Shown: positions 19,438 through 29,700 of the stretch, in pieces
Layout of the letters: the number at the start of each line of letters is the position of its first letter
Position numbering within the stretch: position 1 is the stretch's first letter
From: Prolixibacteraceae bacterium
Lineage (GTDB): Bacteria; Bacteroidota; Bacteroidia; Bacteroidales; Prolixibacteraceae
DNA length: 64,000 nucleotides
Assembly (NCBI GenBank): GCA_019856515.1
Contig: CP082230.1
Span: forward strand, 372,001-436,000
Direction: 5' to 3'
Notes under the pieces: model-generated
Seen by the model: the letters and a program-made list of their open reading frames with translations, nothing else
Database searches by the model: none
What the model was told of the DNA's origin: nothing
Position numbers and translations under genes: made by a program

Positions 19438-19597
19438 TCAAGGTGTCTGATTCTAATGTTAGGATGGATGCAACAGTCTGTGCATGTTATTAGTTACAGA
19501 TCTTGTGAAAATAGTTAATTTATTCGGAATTAGATATGTTGATACATTAAAAGAGTTACTTTATTGATATAATTATATTATTTTTAGTAGTTAAATT

Positions 19598-20239
19598 ATG
19601 AAATTAAATAATATGAGTCGAGCCGTTAATGAGTGGGATAAACGTTATTCTGAAGATGAATATATTTATGGGATATCTCCCAATAATTTTTTAAAAGATT
19701 CTTTAGAACGCTATAGTGTTAAGGGAAACATACTGATGGTTGCTGAAGGTGAGGGGCGGAATGGTGTCTATGTTGCAAAAAAGGGTCTTAATGTTTATGC
19801 ATTTGATATTAGTGCACAGGCAAAAGTTAAGGCTTTAAGATTAACAGAGAAGATGGATGTTACTATTGATTATAAAGTAGGCGATTTTAGGGAACTAGAG
19901 TGGAATCATGATGGTTTTGATGCGATTGTTTTGATTTATTCACACTTTCCACCTGAAATAAGAACTTCATATTTCCAAAAGATGATTTCCCTTTTAAAGA
20001 ATAATGGATATGTTATATTTGAATGTTTTAGTGAAGAACATCTTTCATATCGAGATAAGAATCCATCAGTAGGTGGCCCCAATAATATAGAATTATTGTA
20101 TAGTGAAGGTTTTCTGAGAGGTGAATTTAATGAGTTAGATATTCTAGAGCTGAAAGAAAAGGAGATTGTTTTAGAGGAAGGAACGTTTCATCAAGGGATT
20201 GCAAAAGTTCTTCGAATGGTGGCACGAAAAAGCGAATAA
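19598..20239 (+). CDS. SAM-dependent methyltransferase (TehB-like)
   Basis: This 213-residue cytoplasmic class I methyltransferase shows motif I as NILMVAEGEGRNGVYVA (about residues 45-61), the acidic residue after strand 2 in VYAFDIS, and DAIVLIYSHFPP as motif IV. The opening WDKRYSEDEYIYGISPNNFL is typical of the TehB/thiopurine-methyltransferase-like group. Its substrate is not known. It lies between the GH2 gene and the lipoprotein pair, convergent with the lipoproteins, and seems unrelated to glycan use. Confidence 0.87.
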   Translation: MKLNNMSRAVNEWDKRYSEDEYIYGISPNNFLKDSLERYSVKGNILMVAEGEGRNGVYVAKKGLNVYAFDISAQAKVKALRLTEKMDVTIDYKVGDFRELEWNHDGFDAIVLIYSHFPPEIRTSYFQKMISLLKNNGYVIFECFSEEHLSYRDKNPSVGGPNNIELLYSEGFLRGEFNELDILELKEKEIVLEEGTFHQGIAKVLRMVARKSE

Positions 20240-20278
20240 GGTATAAATCCTCATTCGCCATAGTTGAGTTGTCTAATC

Positions 20279-20313
20279 TGGAATGATTGTCTTAATCAAT
20301 GAGTTTCATTCCA
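20279..20313. terminator. Hairpin terminator between convergent genes
   Basis: TGGAATGA (20279-20286) pairs exactly with TCATTCCA (20306-20313), followed by TTTTATATTT on the plus strand. A second hairpin overlaps the methyltransferase stop (about 20232-20258, nine of ten pairs). Together they separate the methyltransferase from the lipoprotein gene ending at 20322. Confidence 0.55.
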
Positions 20314-20321
20314 TTTTATAT

Positions 20322-21539
20322 TTATTCAATATTGAATGTTTGAATGGCAACTACACGTTTATCATTAGAGTTGCTGTTTCCTGAAATCATAAAGAAGTTT
20401 CCATTGAAACCATCTTTTTCAAAAACAGTAGGTTTTGCATTCTTGAATGTAACAGGAAGGGTTGACATCGTGTAATATGTTTTGGGGTAAGCTTCGCTCT
20501 CATATTTTCCCGCATTCGCTCCCGAGATATAGTATGTAAGTTGATCATTTAAGGAGTTAATCCCACCTTCATTTTTTAGATATATTTCCACATATAATTC
20601 ATCTTGTCCATATAGCGTTTCAGCATTAATATCCATGTCTATTTGGCTAATACTCTTGCTTTCTGGGATATCCTCTTCTTTTACAAATACAGAAAAATAA
20701 CCATTTTCATTATGGTTTGATACGACAGAGTTTCCTGCTACAATATCTAATATTTGTAAGTTAAATGTTCCTTTTCCTGTAATTGTTGAAGAGCCTGGAG
20801 GTATTGGTGATCCTTCAATTGTCTCTCCATATTCAGGTAGTTGGAACTGAAGTTTTCCATCTGAGGTTCTAACGATAAACACAACGCTTTGCCCAGGTAA
20901 TACATCTGAGGCCATTGCTACTGTTTCACCATATGTCGTGGTGATGGCAGCTGCAATAACGTCATAGTTTTGATATTTTGTATCTTTAATATACAAAGTT
21001 TGATTGTACTCTACTTCTTGATCATAGAGATAAACTTTATCAGTCAAGTTTGAAACATCACCTTGATGAGTTACTGTGTTGGCACCTTGAATCAACTCCA
21101 TTGGAATTAAGATAGAAGGATTTTGCAGCGTATAATCACATCTGTAACTAGTAAGACCATAATGTGCTTTATCTGTTGCTTCTGTTGGTGTTGTATTAAC
21201 GTCAGGATGATAGATGTCAACATAAAATGTCAAGGTGCTATTTTGGATGACTTGGAATGTAATTTCCTCTTCAGTAAGATCTATATCTTCGATAAAAATA
21301 TCTTCAGCGATCATATCACCATACACTCTTAACGTATATCCAGAGGTTTCATATTCGTAAGTTATAGTGGACTCACTTTCTGTGGCTTTAGTTGATTTAA
21401 GACTCAATCCTAAAGATTGATCTGTTCTAAAACTAAGATTAACATTGACAGGTGTGCCAATTTCATTTTCGCCATTATCATCATCATTACAAGAGATCAT
21501 GGCAAAAATAGTTAGATAGATGACTAGTATTTTTTTCAT
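20322..21539 (-). CDS. Surface lipoprotein of unknown function (copy 1)
   Basis: This 405-residue protein has a lipoprotein signal (MKKILVIYLTIFAMISC) whose Cys is followed by NDDDNGENE. An acidic run directly after the lipidated Cys is the known Bacteroidota signal for export to the cell surface. The rest is beta-rich, without a family I recognise. It is clearly related to the next gene (21602-22807): shared blocks include FYVDIYHPDVN/FYIDVYNPKVA, KAHYGLT.YRC, ELIQGA.TVT.QG, YNQTLYIK and AN/PNAGKY. The middle contains a KGTFNLQILDIVAGNSVV strand pair. It may bind or present a glycan, but nothing in it proves that. Confidence 0.7.
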   Translation of the reverse strand: MKKILVIYLTIFAMISCNDDDNGENEIGTPVNVNLSFRTDQSLGLSLKSTKATESESTITYEYETSGYTLRVYGDMIAEDIFIEDIDLTEEEITFQVIQNSTLTFYVDIYHPDVNTTPTEATDKAHYGLTSYRCDYTLQNPSILIPMELIQGANTVTHQGDVSNLTDKVYLYDQEVEYNQTLYIKDTKYQNYDVIAAAITTTYGETVAMASDVLPGQSVVFIVRTSDGKLQFQLPEYGETIEGSPIPPGSSTITGKGTFNLQILDIVAGNSVVSNHNENGYFSVFVKEEDIPESKSISQIDMDINAETLYGQDELYVEIYLKNEGGINSLNDQLTYYISGANAGKYESEAYPKTYYTMSTLPVTFKNAKPTVFEKDGFNGNFFMISGNSNSNDKRVVAIQTFNIE

Positions 21540-21601
21540 GGTATTTTATTTTTGTTAATATTAATATAAAACATGCTTCGGTACATAAATGTTTTGGAGT
21601 A

Positions 21602-22807
21602 TTATTTGTTCGTTGAGATTGAGAATTTTTTTATCGCAACTATGGTTTGGGGGTCGGTTTCATCACTTGCAAAAGTCAAGAAGAAATTACCTGTTTTAAT
21701 ATCTTGCTTATAGTATTCAACTTTCGCATCTTTAATATGCTTCGGTAAATCATTAAAGTTGTAGAAACTTAATGGGCTCGATTCAATTGCATATTTTCCT
21801 GCATTCGGTCCCATAATGTAATATAATAGAAGATCATTTGAATTATTTATATGACCTTTATGTTGAAGATAAATTTTTACGTAAATGATCTTATCCCCTT
21901 GTAATGATTCTGCTAGAATGTCAATTTCAAAATCTCTCAATTTTTTATTTTTAGGGATATCTTCTTTTAAAACAAAAACATTTGATTCATTATTGGTTGA
22001 ATGTTTAGTTAAAATAGCACTACCCCCAATGATATCTATTATATTCACGTTATATGTGCCTTTCCCAATTATAGATGATGTTGCCGGAGGAATAGGATAT
22101 CCCGGTTGTTCTTGATTATATGACGGTAAGTTAAATTGAATTTTGGTGTCATAGGATTGAACTATATATAAAATGCTTTTGCCAGCAATTACTTCTGCTA
22201 CCATTGCGATATTATTTCCATGAATCGATTGTACAACAGCAGGGACAATATTATATTCATTATATATTGATTCTTTAATGTAAAGAGTTTGATTATATTC
22301 TATTTCTTGATTGTAAAGAAAAATCTTTTGAGTCAATTTATTGGCCTCTCCTTGATCGGTTACTGTAAATGCTCCTTGGATAAGTTCTAGAGGTATCGTG
22401 ATTGAGTTTTTTTTGTCTCCGTATAAGCACCGATATCCTGTTAATCCATAATGGGCCTTTAAGGTTGCGTCAGTAGGATTAAATGCTACCTTGGGATTGT
22501 AAACGTCAATATAGAAAGTCTGTGTACTGTTTTGAATAACATCAATCTGAATTTCATCTGTGAGTAGATCTACATCTTCATAAATGATGTCATTTTCAAT
22601 TAAATCACCATATACCCTAATTGTATATCCGGTGTATTCATAATCGTATTGAATCGTATTATTTGATTTTAATACTAAGGATAATGAATTGTTGGGTCTG
22701 AAATTCATGACAACAGAAACTTCTTCTCTTATAGAGGTGTGCTCAGAACTTGTGGTACACCCTAAAGTGAATACAAAAAATAATATATAGTAGATTTTTA
22801 TTTTCAT
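21602..22807 (-). CDS. Lipoprotein of unknown function (copy 2)
   Basis: This 401-residue paralogue of the downstream protein is encoded 62 bases before it on the same strand, so the pair probably forms one operon and arose by tandem duplication. The lipoprotein signal ends at FTLGC; the residues after it, TTSSEHTSIREE, lack the immediate acidic run of copy 1. Copy 2 may therefore stay on the inner face of the outer membrane while copy 1 goes to the surface (inference). The conserved blocks are the same as in copy 1. No enzyme motif is seen. Confidence 0.7.
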   Translation of the reverse strand: MKIKIYYILFFVFTLGCTTSSEHTSIREEVSVVMNFRPNNSLSLVLKSNNTIQYDYEYTGYTIRVYGDLIENDIIYEDVDLLTDEIQIDVIQNSTQTFYIDVYNPKVAFNPTDATLKAHYGLTGYRCLYGDKKNSITIPLELIQGAFTVTDQGEANKLTQKIFLYNQEIEYNQTLYIKESIYNEYNIVPAVVQSIHGNNIAMVAEVIAGKSILYIVQSYDTKIQFNLPSYNQEQPGYPIPPATSSIIGKGTYNVNIIDIIGGSAILTKHSTNNESNVFVLKEDIPKNKKLRDFEIDILAESLQGDKIIYVKIYLQHKGHINNSNDLLLYYIMGPNAGKYAIESSPLSFYNFNDLPKHIKDAKVEYYKQDIKTGNFFLTFASDETDPQTIVAIKKFSISTNK

Positions 22808-22988
22808 GTTGTTAAGGAGTCGTTGTTAGAAGAAACATTAGTTATTTATGTTTGTTTTCGATTTTTTTTATTTTAGGATAAATTATGAGATATGTCCCCA
22901 TTACTTTATGTCATTATAATTGTTAGTAAATGTGAATTATGTGTCATGGTATTATCCCGTTGTGTTGTAAATTGAACACAAAAAAGAT

Positions 22989-25001
22989 ATGATGCGGATA
23001 TTTATATTGTTTTTATTATTTCAATTTACTGTTTTGTATGGGTGGTCAAAAAAGAAGAATTATTTAGAATTGTCCCCATTGACTATTGGCACAATAACTC
23101 CAAGAAGCTGGCTAAATAAAGAAGCTGAATTTGCAATAACTGGAATTCCTGGGAATTTAGACTTGTCAACAATCAAACCTTTTTCATTACACCCATTTCT
23201 AATGGAGAATCATAAAAGTGGTGCTTTTGGGTATGAACAAATGGGGTATTACTTGGATGGTGTAACACGACTTGCTTATATTACGAATAACCAGAAATTA
23301 AAAAAGAAAGTATCTCGTTACTACAATGCATGTTTGAAGAGACAAGATAACGATGGCTTTTTTATTTCAGGGATGAAGTCGGATAAGAATTCTTGGGCTA
23401 CTGTTGAGAATGGTACAAAAGATGAAGTTTTATGGAATAAGAAGATTGATGCATTTTTATGGGGAATGGCTGCATTTTCAAGAGGTGCATTAGCATATTA
23501 TGATGGAACAAAAGACGATCGAATACTTGATATGCTCCAAGAAAATTATAAATCTTTTCAGATTTGGAAGCGAGATGATAATCATATGCCTATGAGCGGA
23601 ATGGAAATGCACTGGAATCGAAGGCTTGTAAATTTAGAAGTGATGATCTCACTGTACCTAATTACGAAAGAGAAGTCATTAAAACAAAAGATTATTTCGA
23701 TTTTAAAAGCAAATGAATCTGGGATGTTAAAATCATGGGGGAGCCGTAATACATCTATTGATGATTTCCAGCACTGGAGTTACACTGATTTATGTCATGG
23801 AGTTACATACAATGAGATGGCAAAACTCTATGGTGTTGGCTATGCAGTGAGTGGTAATAAACAGTATCTAAGAGCTTCCGTAAATGCCTTTGAACACCTT
23901 GAGAAATATCACGTTTTACCTAATGGGGTAAATAGTTCAAATGAATATTTGCGAGGAATAGGTGGATTTGAAGCATCTGAAACATGTAATGTGTCTGACT
24001 ATATGTGGTCCAATCTATGGCTGTTGAAATTGACCGGGGATGTGAAGTATGCAGATCGAATAGAGAAGGTTTTTTTCAATGCTGGACATCAGGCGATCTC
24101 ACACGATTATTCCAAACATGTATATGTTCAAACTCCCAACAGAATAAAAGGAGTACATATCGAACATCGAGATAAAGGAACTGAATTTAAAGCATTTCAT
24201 AAACCTGTCTGTTGTACTGCTAATTTGTGCCGTATTTTACCAAATTATATTATGCATATGGCTATGAGAACTAAAAGTGGTTCTTTAGCACTACTTCTTT
24301 ATGGTCCTTGTAAGATCAATAGTCCAAATATTTCTATGGATATTAAATCAAATTATCCAATGACTGAAAACATTAATATACATATAAATGAAGTGGCAAA
24401 AAGGTCTCAGACGATTTATTTTAGAATCCCGTCTTGGTGTAAATCGCCTAATATTGAGGTTAATGGTAGGCAAGTAAAGGTTGTGCAAAAAGTTTCTGGT
24501 TATATCTCTATCAAAAGAAATTGGATGAAAGGTGATGATGTTGATCTTCATTTGCCGATGGATGTGGTTGTTAATCGTTCCGAGGAGAAGATTATGAATA
24601 TTGATGGAAAAGAACTTTATATTGCCCCCAAATCAATTGGTAGTAATAAGAAGTTGTCATCTTTTGATCATGGAGCATCTTATGCAACTGTTACTAGAGG
24701 TCCACTGTTATTTGCGCTTCCTTTAAAAGATTCTACGAACTATAATATGTCTTTGGTGGTTCCTAATAAGTTGAGTGCAATTGTTAATGAAAATTGTTGT
24801 GGAGTATCTTGGGACAAACCAATGGTTTCAATTAAGGCTCTTTTCCAAATAAGTGATTGGAATTTAGATGAATTTCATCCTAAATTACCTGCGATGCCGA
24901 TTGATTATGATAAGAGTCGTGTTTTTGAATATGAACTTATACCATATGGTTCAGCTACTTTTCGGATATCTATGATTCCTTATGTGAATAAAAAGAACTG
25001 A
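22989..25001 (+). CDS. GH127-like (DUF1680) glycosidase
   Basis: This 670-residue secreted protein (signal peptide about residues 1-20) is of the DUF1680/GH127 superfamily, whose characterised members are beta-L-arabinofuranosidases with a zinc-bound cysteine nucleophile. The metal and catalytic set is visible: E331-T-C333 and the pair C408-C409 in VCCTANLCRILPNY. These line up with E338, C340, C417 and C418 of HypBA1. An (alpha/alpha)6 barrel covers about residues 70-430, followed by two beta-sandwich domains. It starts the plus-strand glycan locus, so the true substrate may be another furanoside or fucan side sugar. Confidence 0.87.
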   Translation: MMRIFILFLLFQFTVLYGWSKKKNYLELSPLTIGTITPRSWLNKEAEFAITGIPGNLDLSTIKPFSLHPFLMENHKSGAFGYEQMGYYLDGVTRLAYITNNQKLKKKVSRYYNACLKRQDNDGFFISGMKSDKNSWATVENGTKDEVLWNKKIDAFLWGMAAFSRGALAYYDGTKDDRILDMLQENYKSFQIWKRDDNHMPMSGMEMHWNRRLVNLEVMISLYLITKEKSLKQKIISILKANESGMLKSWGSRNTSIDDFQHWSYTDLCHGVTYNEMAKLYGVGYAVSGNKQYLRASVNAFEHLEKYHVLPNGVNSSNEYLRGIGGFEASETCNVSDYMWSNLWLLKLTGDVKYADRIEKVFFNAGHQAISHDYSKHVYVQTPNRIKGVHIEHRDKGTEFKAFHKPVCCTANLCRILPNYIMHMAMRTKSGSLALLLYGPCKINSPNISMDIKSNYPMTENINIHINEVAKRSQTIYFRIPSWCKSPNIEVNGRQVKVVQKVSGYISIKRNWMKGDDVDLHLPMDVVVNRSEEKIMNIDGKELYIAPKSIGSNKKLSSFDHGASYATVTRGPLLFALPLKDSTNYNMSLVVPNKLSAIVNENCCGVSWDKPMVSIKALFQISDWNLDEFHPKLPAMPIDYDKSRVFEYELIPYGSATFRISMIPYVNKKN

Positions 25002-25124
25002 TTCCCATAAATAAGGTTGTTTTAATAGCTTCTGACTTTGATTTTAAAACAGGTAGTAAATGATTGGATTATATTTTAAAAAGATGTAAATTAGTGGAGC
25101 TAACTAGAATAACCCCACACTATT

Positions 25125-26645
25125 ATGAAACTAACTATATCCATAATATTGATAGTGTTTTTTCTTAGAAACACTATTGCTATAGCACAGGAAGGTAATG
25201 CTAATCTACCTCCATATTCGAAGAAAATCTCAGCGCAATTGTGGAAAAAGATTGATCAAAGAATGATACCATCTTGGTATCAAGATGCAAAATTCGGAAT
25301 TTTCATCCATTGGGGACCTTATTCCGTACCTTCGTGGTCGCCTGTAGGGACTTATACCGAATGGTATCAGAAATGGCTTGTGAGTCGAAATATTTTTGGT
25401 AATAATAATCCAGACCCTAAAGCGATTCCTAATTTTCAAGATCGTGTATACGGAGAGTCCTCATCATATTATGACTTTGGTAAGATGTTCAAAGCAGAAT
25501 TGTATAATCCTAACTTGTGGGCAAAACTCTTTCGACGTTCGGGGGCTAAGTATGTTGTTTTAACATCTAAGCATCATGATGGGTTTACATTATGGCCGAA
25601 CCGAGAGGCTCAGGATATGAGGCAGTTTAAATGGAATTCAGGCGAAGTCGGAGCAAAAAAGGATCTTATTGCTCCATATATGTCTGCGATGAGAGAAGAA
25701 GGATTAAAAGCTGGCCTTTATTATAGTTTATATGAATGGTATCACCCTTGGTATGTTGATTCTGATCCACGTTTTGTTACCAAACATTATCATCCTCAAT
25801 TTAAAGATTTAGTGAATCGATATGTACCAGATTTGATTTTTGCAGATGGGGCATGGGATCATGATGATCGTTATTGGCGTAGTGGTGAATTATTAACTTG
25901 GTTATATGAAGAGTCTCCTTGTAAGGAGTATGTGGTGATAAATGATCGCTGGTTCAAGGGTTGTAGGCATAAACACGGAGGATACAGAACAACGGAGTAT
26001 GAGGTGAAGGGAATGGAAGGAGACAAACCATGGGAAGAAAATCGTGGTATGGGTTTTTCGTTTGGATATAATAGGGCAGAAAATATAGAGAATTATACTT
26101 CAGCGAAGGCTCTAGTGCTAATGCTATGTGACCTAGTTAGTATGGGAGGAAATCTTTTGTTAAATGTTGGACCTAGAGCAGATGGAACTATTCCTGTTAT
26201 TATGCAAGAACGACTATTGCAAATAGGTAAGTGGTTGGATGTAAATGGTGAAGCTATTTATGGAACGAGAAAATGGCATCGTTCTTTCCAATGGTCAGAA
26301 GGTGATCGAGATTATACATCTAAGAAGAAAGTCTCTTATGTTGGAGGTGATTATATATTAAAACAAACAGTTCGGTCTTCAAAAGGAAAGGCCGTCAAAG
26401 AGTTGTTTTTTACAAAAAAAGGAGATGATTTATATGCAATTTCTCCTATATGGCCTGGAGATAAGTTGATTGTTCGTAATGTTAAGGTTTCAAATAATTC
26501 TATCATTACTTTGTTAGGACATGAAGGGCCTTTAGCTTTTAAAGAATCTAATGGAGGAGTCATTGTTTCTTTACCTCCATATAATCCTAATGGGAATTTA
26601 GTTGAATATGCTTACGTTATAAAGATTGAAAATATACAAGAGTAG
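25125..26645 (+). CDS. GH29 alpha-L-fucosidase, copy 1
   Basis: This 506-residue secreted enzyme (signal peptide about 1-21) has the GH29 barrel: FGIFIHWGPYSVPSW (about 57-71), SKHHDGFTLWP (about 148-158) and the nucleophile D241 in LIFADGAWD. The C-terminal beta domain spans about 385-500. GH29 enzymes release alpha-L-fucose with retention. The FGIFIHWG and KHHDGF motifs and the long Glu/Arg-rich loop (EVKGMEGDKPWEENRGMG) fit the broad-specificity subfamily A type. The gene is 124 bases after the GH127-like gene, with a hairpin after it, so the pair forms a small unit upstream of the regulator. Confidence 0.94.
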   Translation: MKLTISIILIVFFLRNTIAIAQEGNANLPPYSKKISAQLWKKIDQRMIPSWYQDAKFGIFIHWGPYSVPSWSPVGTYTEWYQKWLVSRNIFGNNNPDPKAIPNFQDRVYGESSSYYDFGKMFKAELYNPNLWAKLFRRSGAKYVVLTSKHHDGFTLWPNREAQDMRQFKWNSGEVGAKKDLIAPYMSAMREEGLKAGLYYSLYEWYHPWYVDSDPRFVTKHYHPQFKDLVNRYVPDLIFADGAWDHDDRYWRSGELLTWLYEESPCKEYVVINDRWFKGCRHKHGGYRTTEYEVKGMEGDKPWEENRGMGFSFGYNRAENIENYTSAKALVLMLCDLVSMGGNLLLNVGPRADGTIPVIMQERLLQIGKWLDVNGEAIYGTRKWHRSFQWSEGDRDYTSKKKVSYVGGDYILKQTVRSSKGKAVKELFFTKKGDDLYAISPIWPGDKLIVRNVKVSNNSIITLLGHEGPLAFKESNGGVIVSLPPYNPNGNLVEYAYVIKIENIQE

Positions 26646-26661
26646 TGATGTAGTGTGATTA

Positions 26662-26701
26662 ATCTCAGTATATGATAAGTAGAGGTTTAATGTACTGAGA
26701 T
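26662..26701 (+). terminator. Hairpin after the first GH29 gene
   Basis: ATCTCAGTA (26662-26670) and its exact complement (26693-26701) form a 9-bp stem with a 22-base loop. A T-rich stretch (GTTTCTGTTCTTGGTTTTT) follows. It separates the GH29 gene from the regulator promoter. Confidence 0.5.
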
Positions 26702-26740
26702 GTTTCTGTTCTTGGTTTTTATATTCTAATTCGATTGCTT

Positions 26741-26748
26741 TAAATTTG
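26741..26748 (+). promoter_or_regulatory. -7 box of the hybrid two-component system gene
   Basis: TAAATTTG matches the TAnnTTTG consensus 15 bases before the ATG at 26763. No TTTG lies at the ideal -33 distance; TTGG at 26712-26715 is 25 bases away. If used, the mRNA would have a very short leader. Confidence 0.35.
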
Positions 26749-26762
26749 CACCTAATCTTTCT

Positions 26763-29700
26763 ATGAAAATAACATTCTCTTTTTTAATAATAAATTTATT
26801 TTTTGTACTTAATTGTGTTGCTAATTCCACCTATAATTATGTGCCAATAACAGTCAAAGATGGATTGCCAAGTAATAAGGTAACTTCCCTCTTAAGAGAT
26901 TATAAAGGACTTTTATGGATAGGTACGGATAATGGTTTATGTTGCTATAATGGAGATCAAATTAACTATGTCCGTTTGAAAGAGTTGGATGATATTTTCC
27001 CAAAATTATCATCTGTTAAGTTTGTCTCAGAATCGAGAGATAGTACTTTGTGGGTCGGTTTAAAGAAACATTTATTATTTTTAAATAAAGGAGATAACTC
27101 ATTTAAAGTGATATCTCTAACGAATCAACATGGGGTGTTGAAATCATTTTGTGTGAATGATAGCCTTATTTGCTTCGGGTGTACTAATGGGGTTTTTGTA
27201 TATAATAAAAGTGTTAATCGAAAACCTCGATTTGTTCCTTTTCCAAATAAGCAAGTATTACACTCTATGTATGGTATGAGCTTTACTCAGAGTTCGAATA
27301 TTGTAATTGCTTCAAGAAAAGGAGTTCAACAGTTAGATTTTAAAAGAAAAAGTATTCGATCTCTAATAGGTCAGAAAAAGTTTAAAAGGTATGTGCCAAA
27401 TCGAATAGTATCTTTGCCTAACAACGAGTATCTAATTTCTACAAGATCTAAAGGGTTGTTTCAACTTCATAATGATGGACGCTTGTTACCTATCGAGTGT
27501 TCTAGTTTTACAACTTCACATTACCCATTAGTATTGGATATGACAAGAAGTAAAAAAAAGGTTTGGATTGCTACTGATGGTGATGGAATTTTAGTCTATG
27601 ATCTATATAGTAAAAAACTATCATCTCTAAAGCATACCCCTGGAAATAGCCAAAGTTTGGTTTCAAACTCAATACAAGATCTTTTTGTAGATCGATATGA
27701 TAATCTATTTGTGGGGAGTGTTAAGTCAGGGATTTCTGTTGTAAATAAAAGTAATTTAGTTAGTTATAAAGAGGTTGTGAATGGTGATAATGCTGGACTA
27801 TCTAATAGTGCAATCCTTGCGGTTATTGAAGATAGTCGTTATCGTAATATTTGGATCGGTACGGATGGTGGAGGCTTGAATGTCTTCAATCCTACCGAAA
27901 ATAAGTTTATTCATGTTCCAGAACTCAAAGATGAAAAGATTGGTTCGATTTGTGAGTTAAAGCCAGGGAAGTTACTCGTTCGAATGTATCGAAAAAGTTC
28001 AAGGGTGTTTGATATTAAGGAAATGAAATTCGATAATAATAATCTCTACCCTTGGTTGAGGAAGATGAGAGGTAATCCTACATCAACGATTGTTTATATT
28101 AGAGACAACAAGCAACGTGTCTGGAAGTTAGGTAGAGGTGTCGATGTCTTAGATAAAAATGGTCATGTTTCATCTTTATCTCGAGCTAATGGATGGAAAG
28201 GTCGAGTTGATGTGAGATTATACAACGTAATGAGAGTCAATGATTATCTATACCTTGGTGTTGGTTTCGGAGGGGCTTACCATATAAATTTCAAGAATAA
28301 GCGAATTTCACCTGTACTTAAAAATATTGCTTTGTATAAAGGCAAGAGTATAAACATTAGTCGTGTGATAAAGCAAGGGGAAAGATTTTGGATGTCATCA
28401 AATTATGGATTATTATTTTATGAAAACAATACCTTAAGCCGTTTTGATATAAATGGTGTTGATTGGGAGTCTATTCGATCAGTTGAAAAAGGTGATAATA
28501 ATACATTATGGGTTGGAACTTCAACTGTTTTATATCACGTCGATTTGAAAACAAAAAATGTTCGTTATTGTGGAGCATCAGAAGGAGCTTCTTGTTATAG
28601 TTACTCCCTTAGAGGTACATGTTGCAGTAGAGATGGAAATATTTATATGGGGGCAGGTAATGGGCTAGTTATAATTAAAAAGCAAGACCATTCTTGGTGT
28701 AAAGAAAGAGCAAATGCAACACCTTTCGTAAATCGTATAGTTGTCGATGGTGTGAAGTTTAAATCCTTTGATAGTAATCTCGTTGAACTACCATGGGATA
28801 ATAAAAGTGTGAAGTTAAGTTTTTCCGTTAATGAAAGAAGTTTCTTTAGACGGCGTAGATTTATGTATTCGATTGATGGTTATACCGATGATAAAATCCC
28901 ATTTGATCAAACAAACTTAATGCTTGGTCATTTACCTCCAGGAAAGTATATATTGTCAATATGGTGTGATTTGCCTGATGGAAGCTGGCGGGAATCTGCT
29001 CTCAAGATAAAATTAAATGTGAATAAACCTTGGTGGAATCATTGGCTTTTTATTTTGATACTCGGCTGTAGTGTCTGTTTCGTTGTGACTATAATTATTC
29101 GTCGTAATAAAGAGAAGAATAGACTCTTGATGGAGCTAGATCTTGAGAAAAAGAGAAAAGAAGATGTAACAAAAATGATTAAGCAGAAGGATGCTTTTTT
29201 AACCAATGTTTCTCATGAATTAAGAACCCCGTTGACATTAATTTATGGACCTATAAGAAGAATGTTGAGAGAAGTAGAGGTCACACCTGTGAATTTTGTT
29301 GAACATTTAAAAAAAATGGATTATCAGGCTACAAAAATGAAGAATATGGTAGACAATGTGATTGAATTTCAACGGCTAGATTCGAAAGGAGAAGTTTTAT
29401 CATTCTCTACGCTTCATATTCATTTTTGGTTAGAGTGTTTACTAGATCAATTCGAGGATCTTATAAAAACAAAGAATTTGTCTTTTCATGTTGATTTTCC
29501 TGAAAATAAAAAAATTGAACTAGATTTTGATAAGCTAGAGGTCGTTATAAGTAATCTGATTGTTAATGCAATAAAGTATTCGCCAGAGAGAGATACTATT
29601 GATCTTGCTGTTTTATTTAAAGATCAAAAAATATATTTTTATGTGAAAGATAATGGTCCTGGAATAGATCCAAATCATCTTGTGCATATTTTTAAACCTT

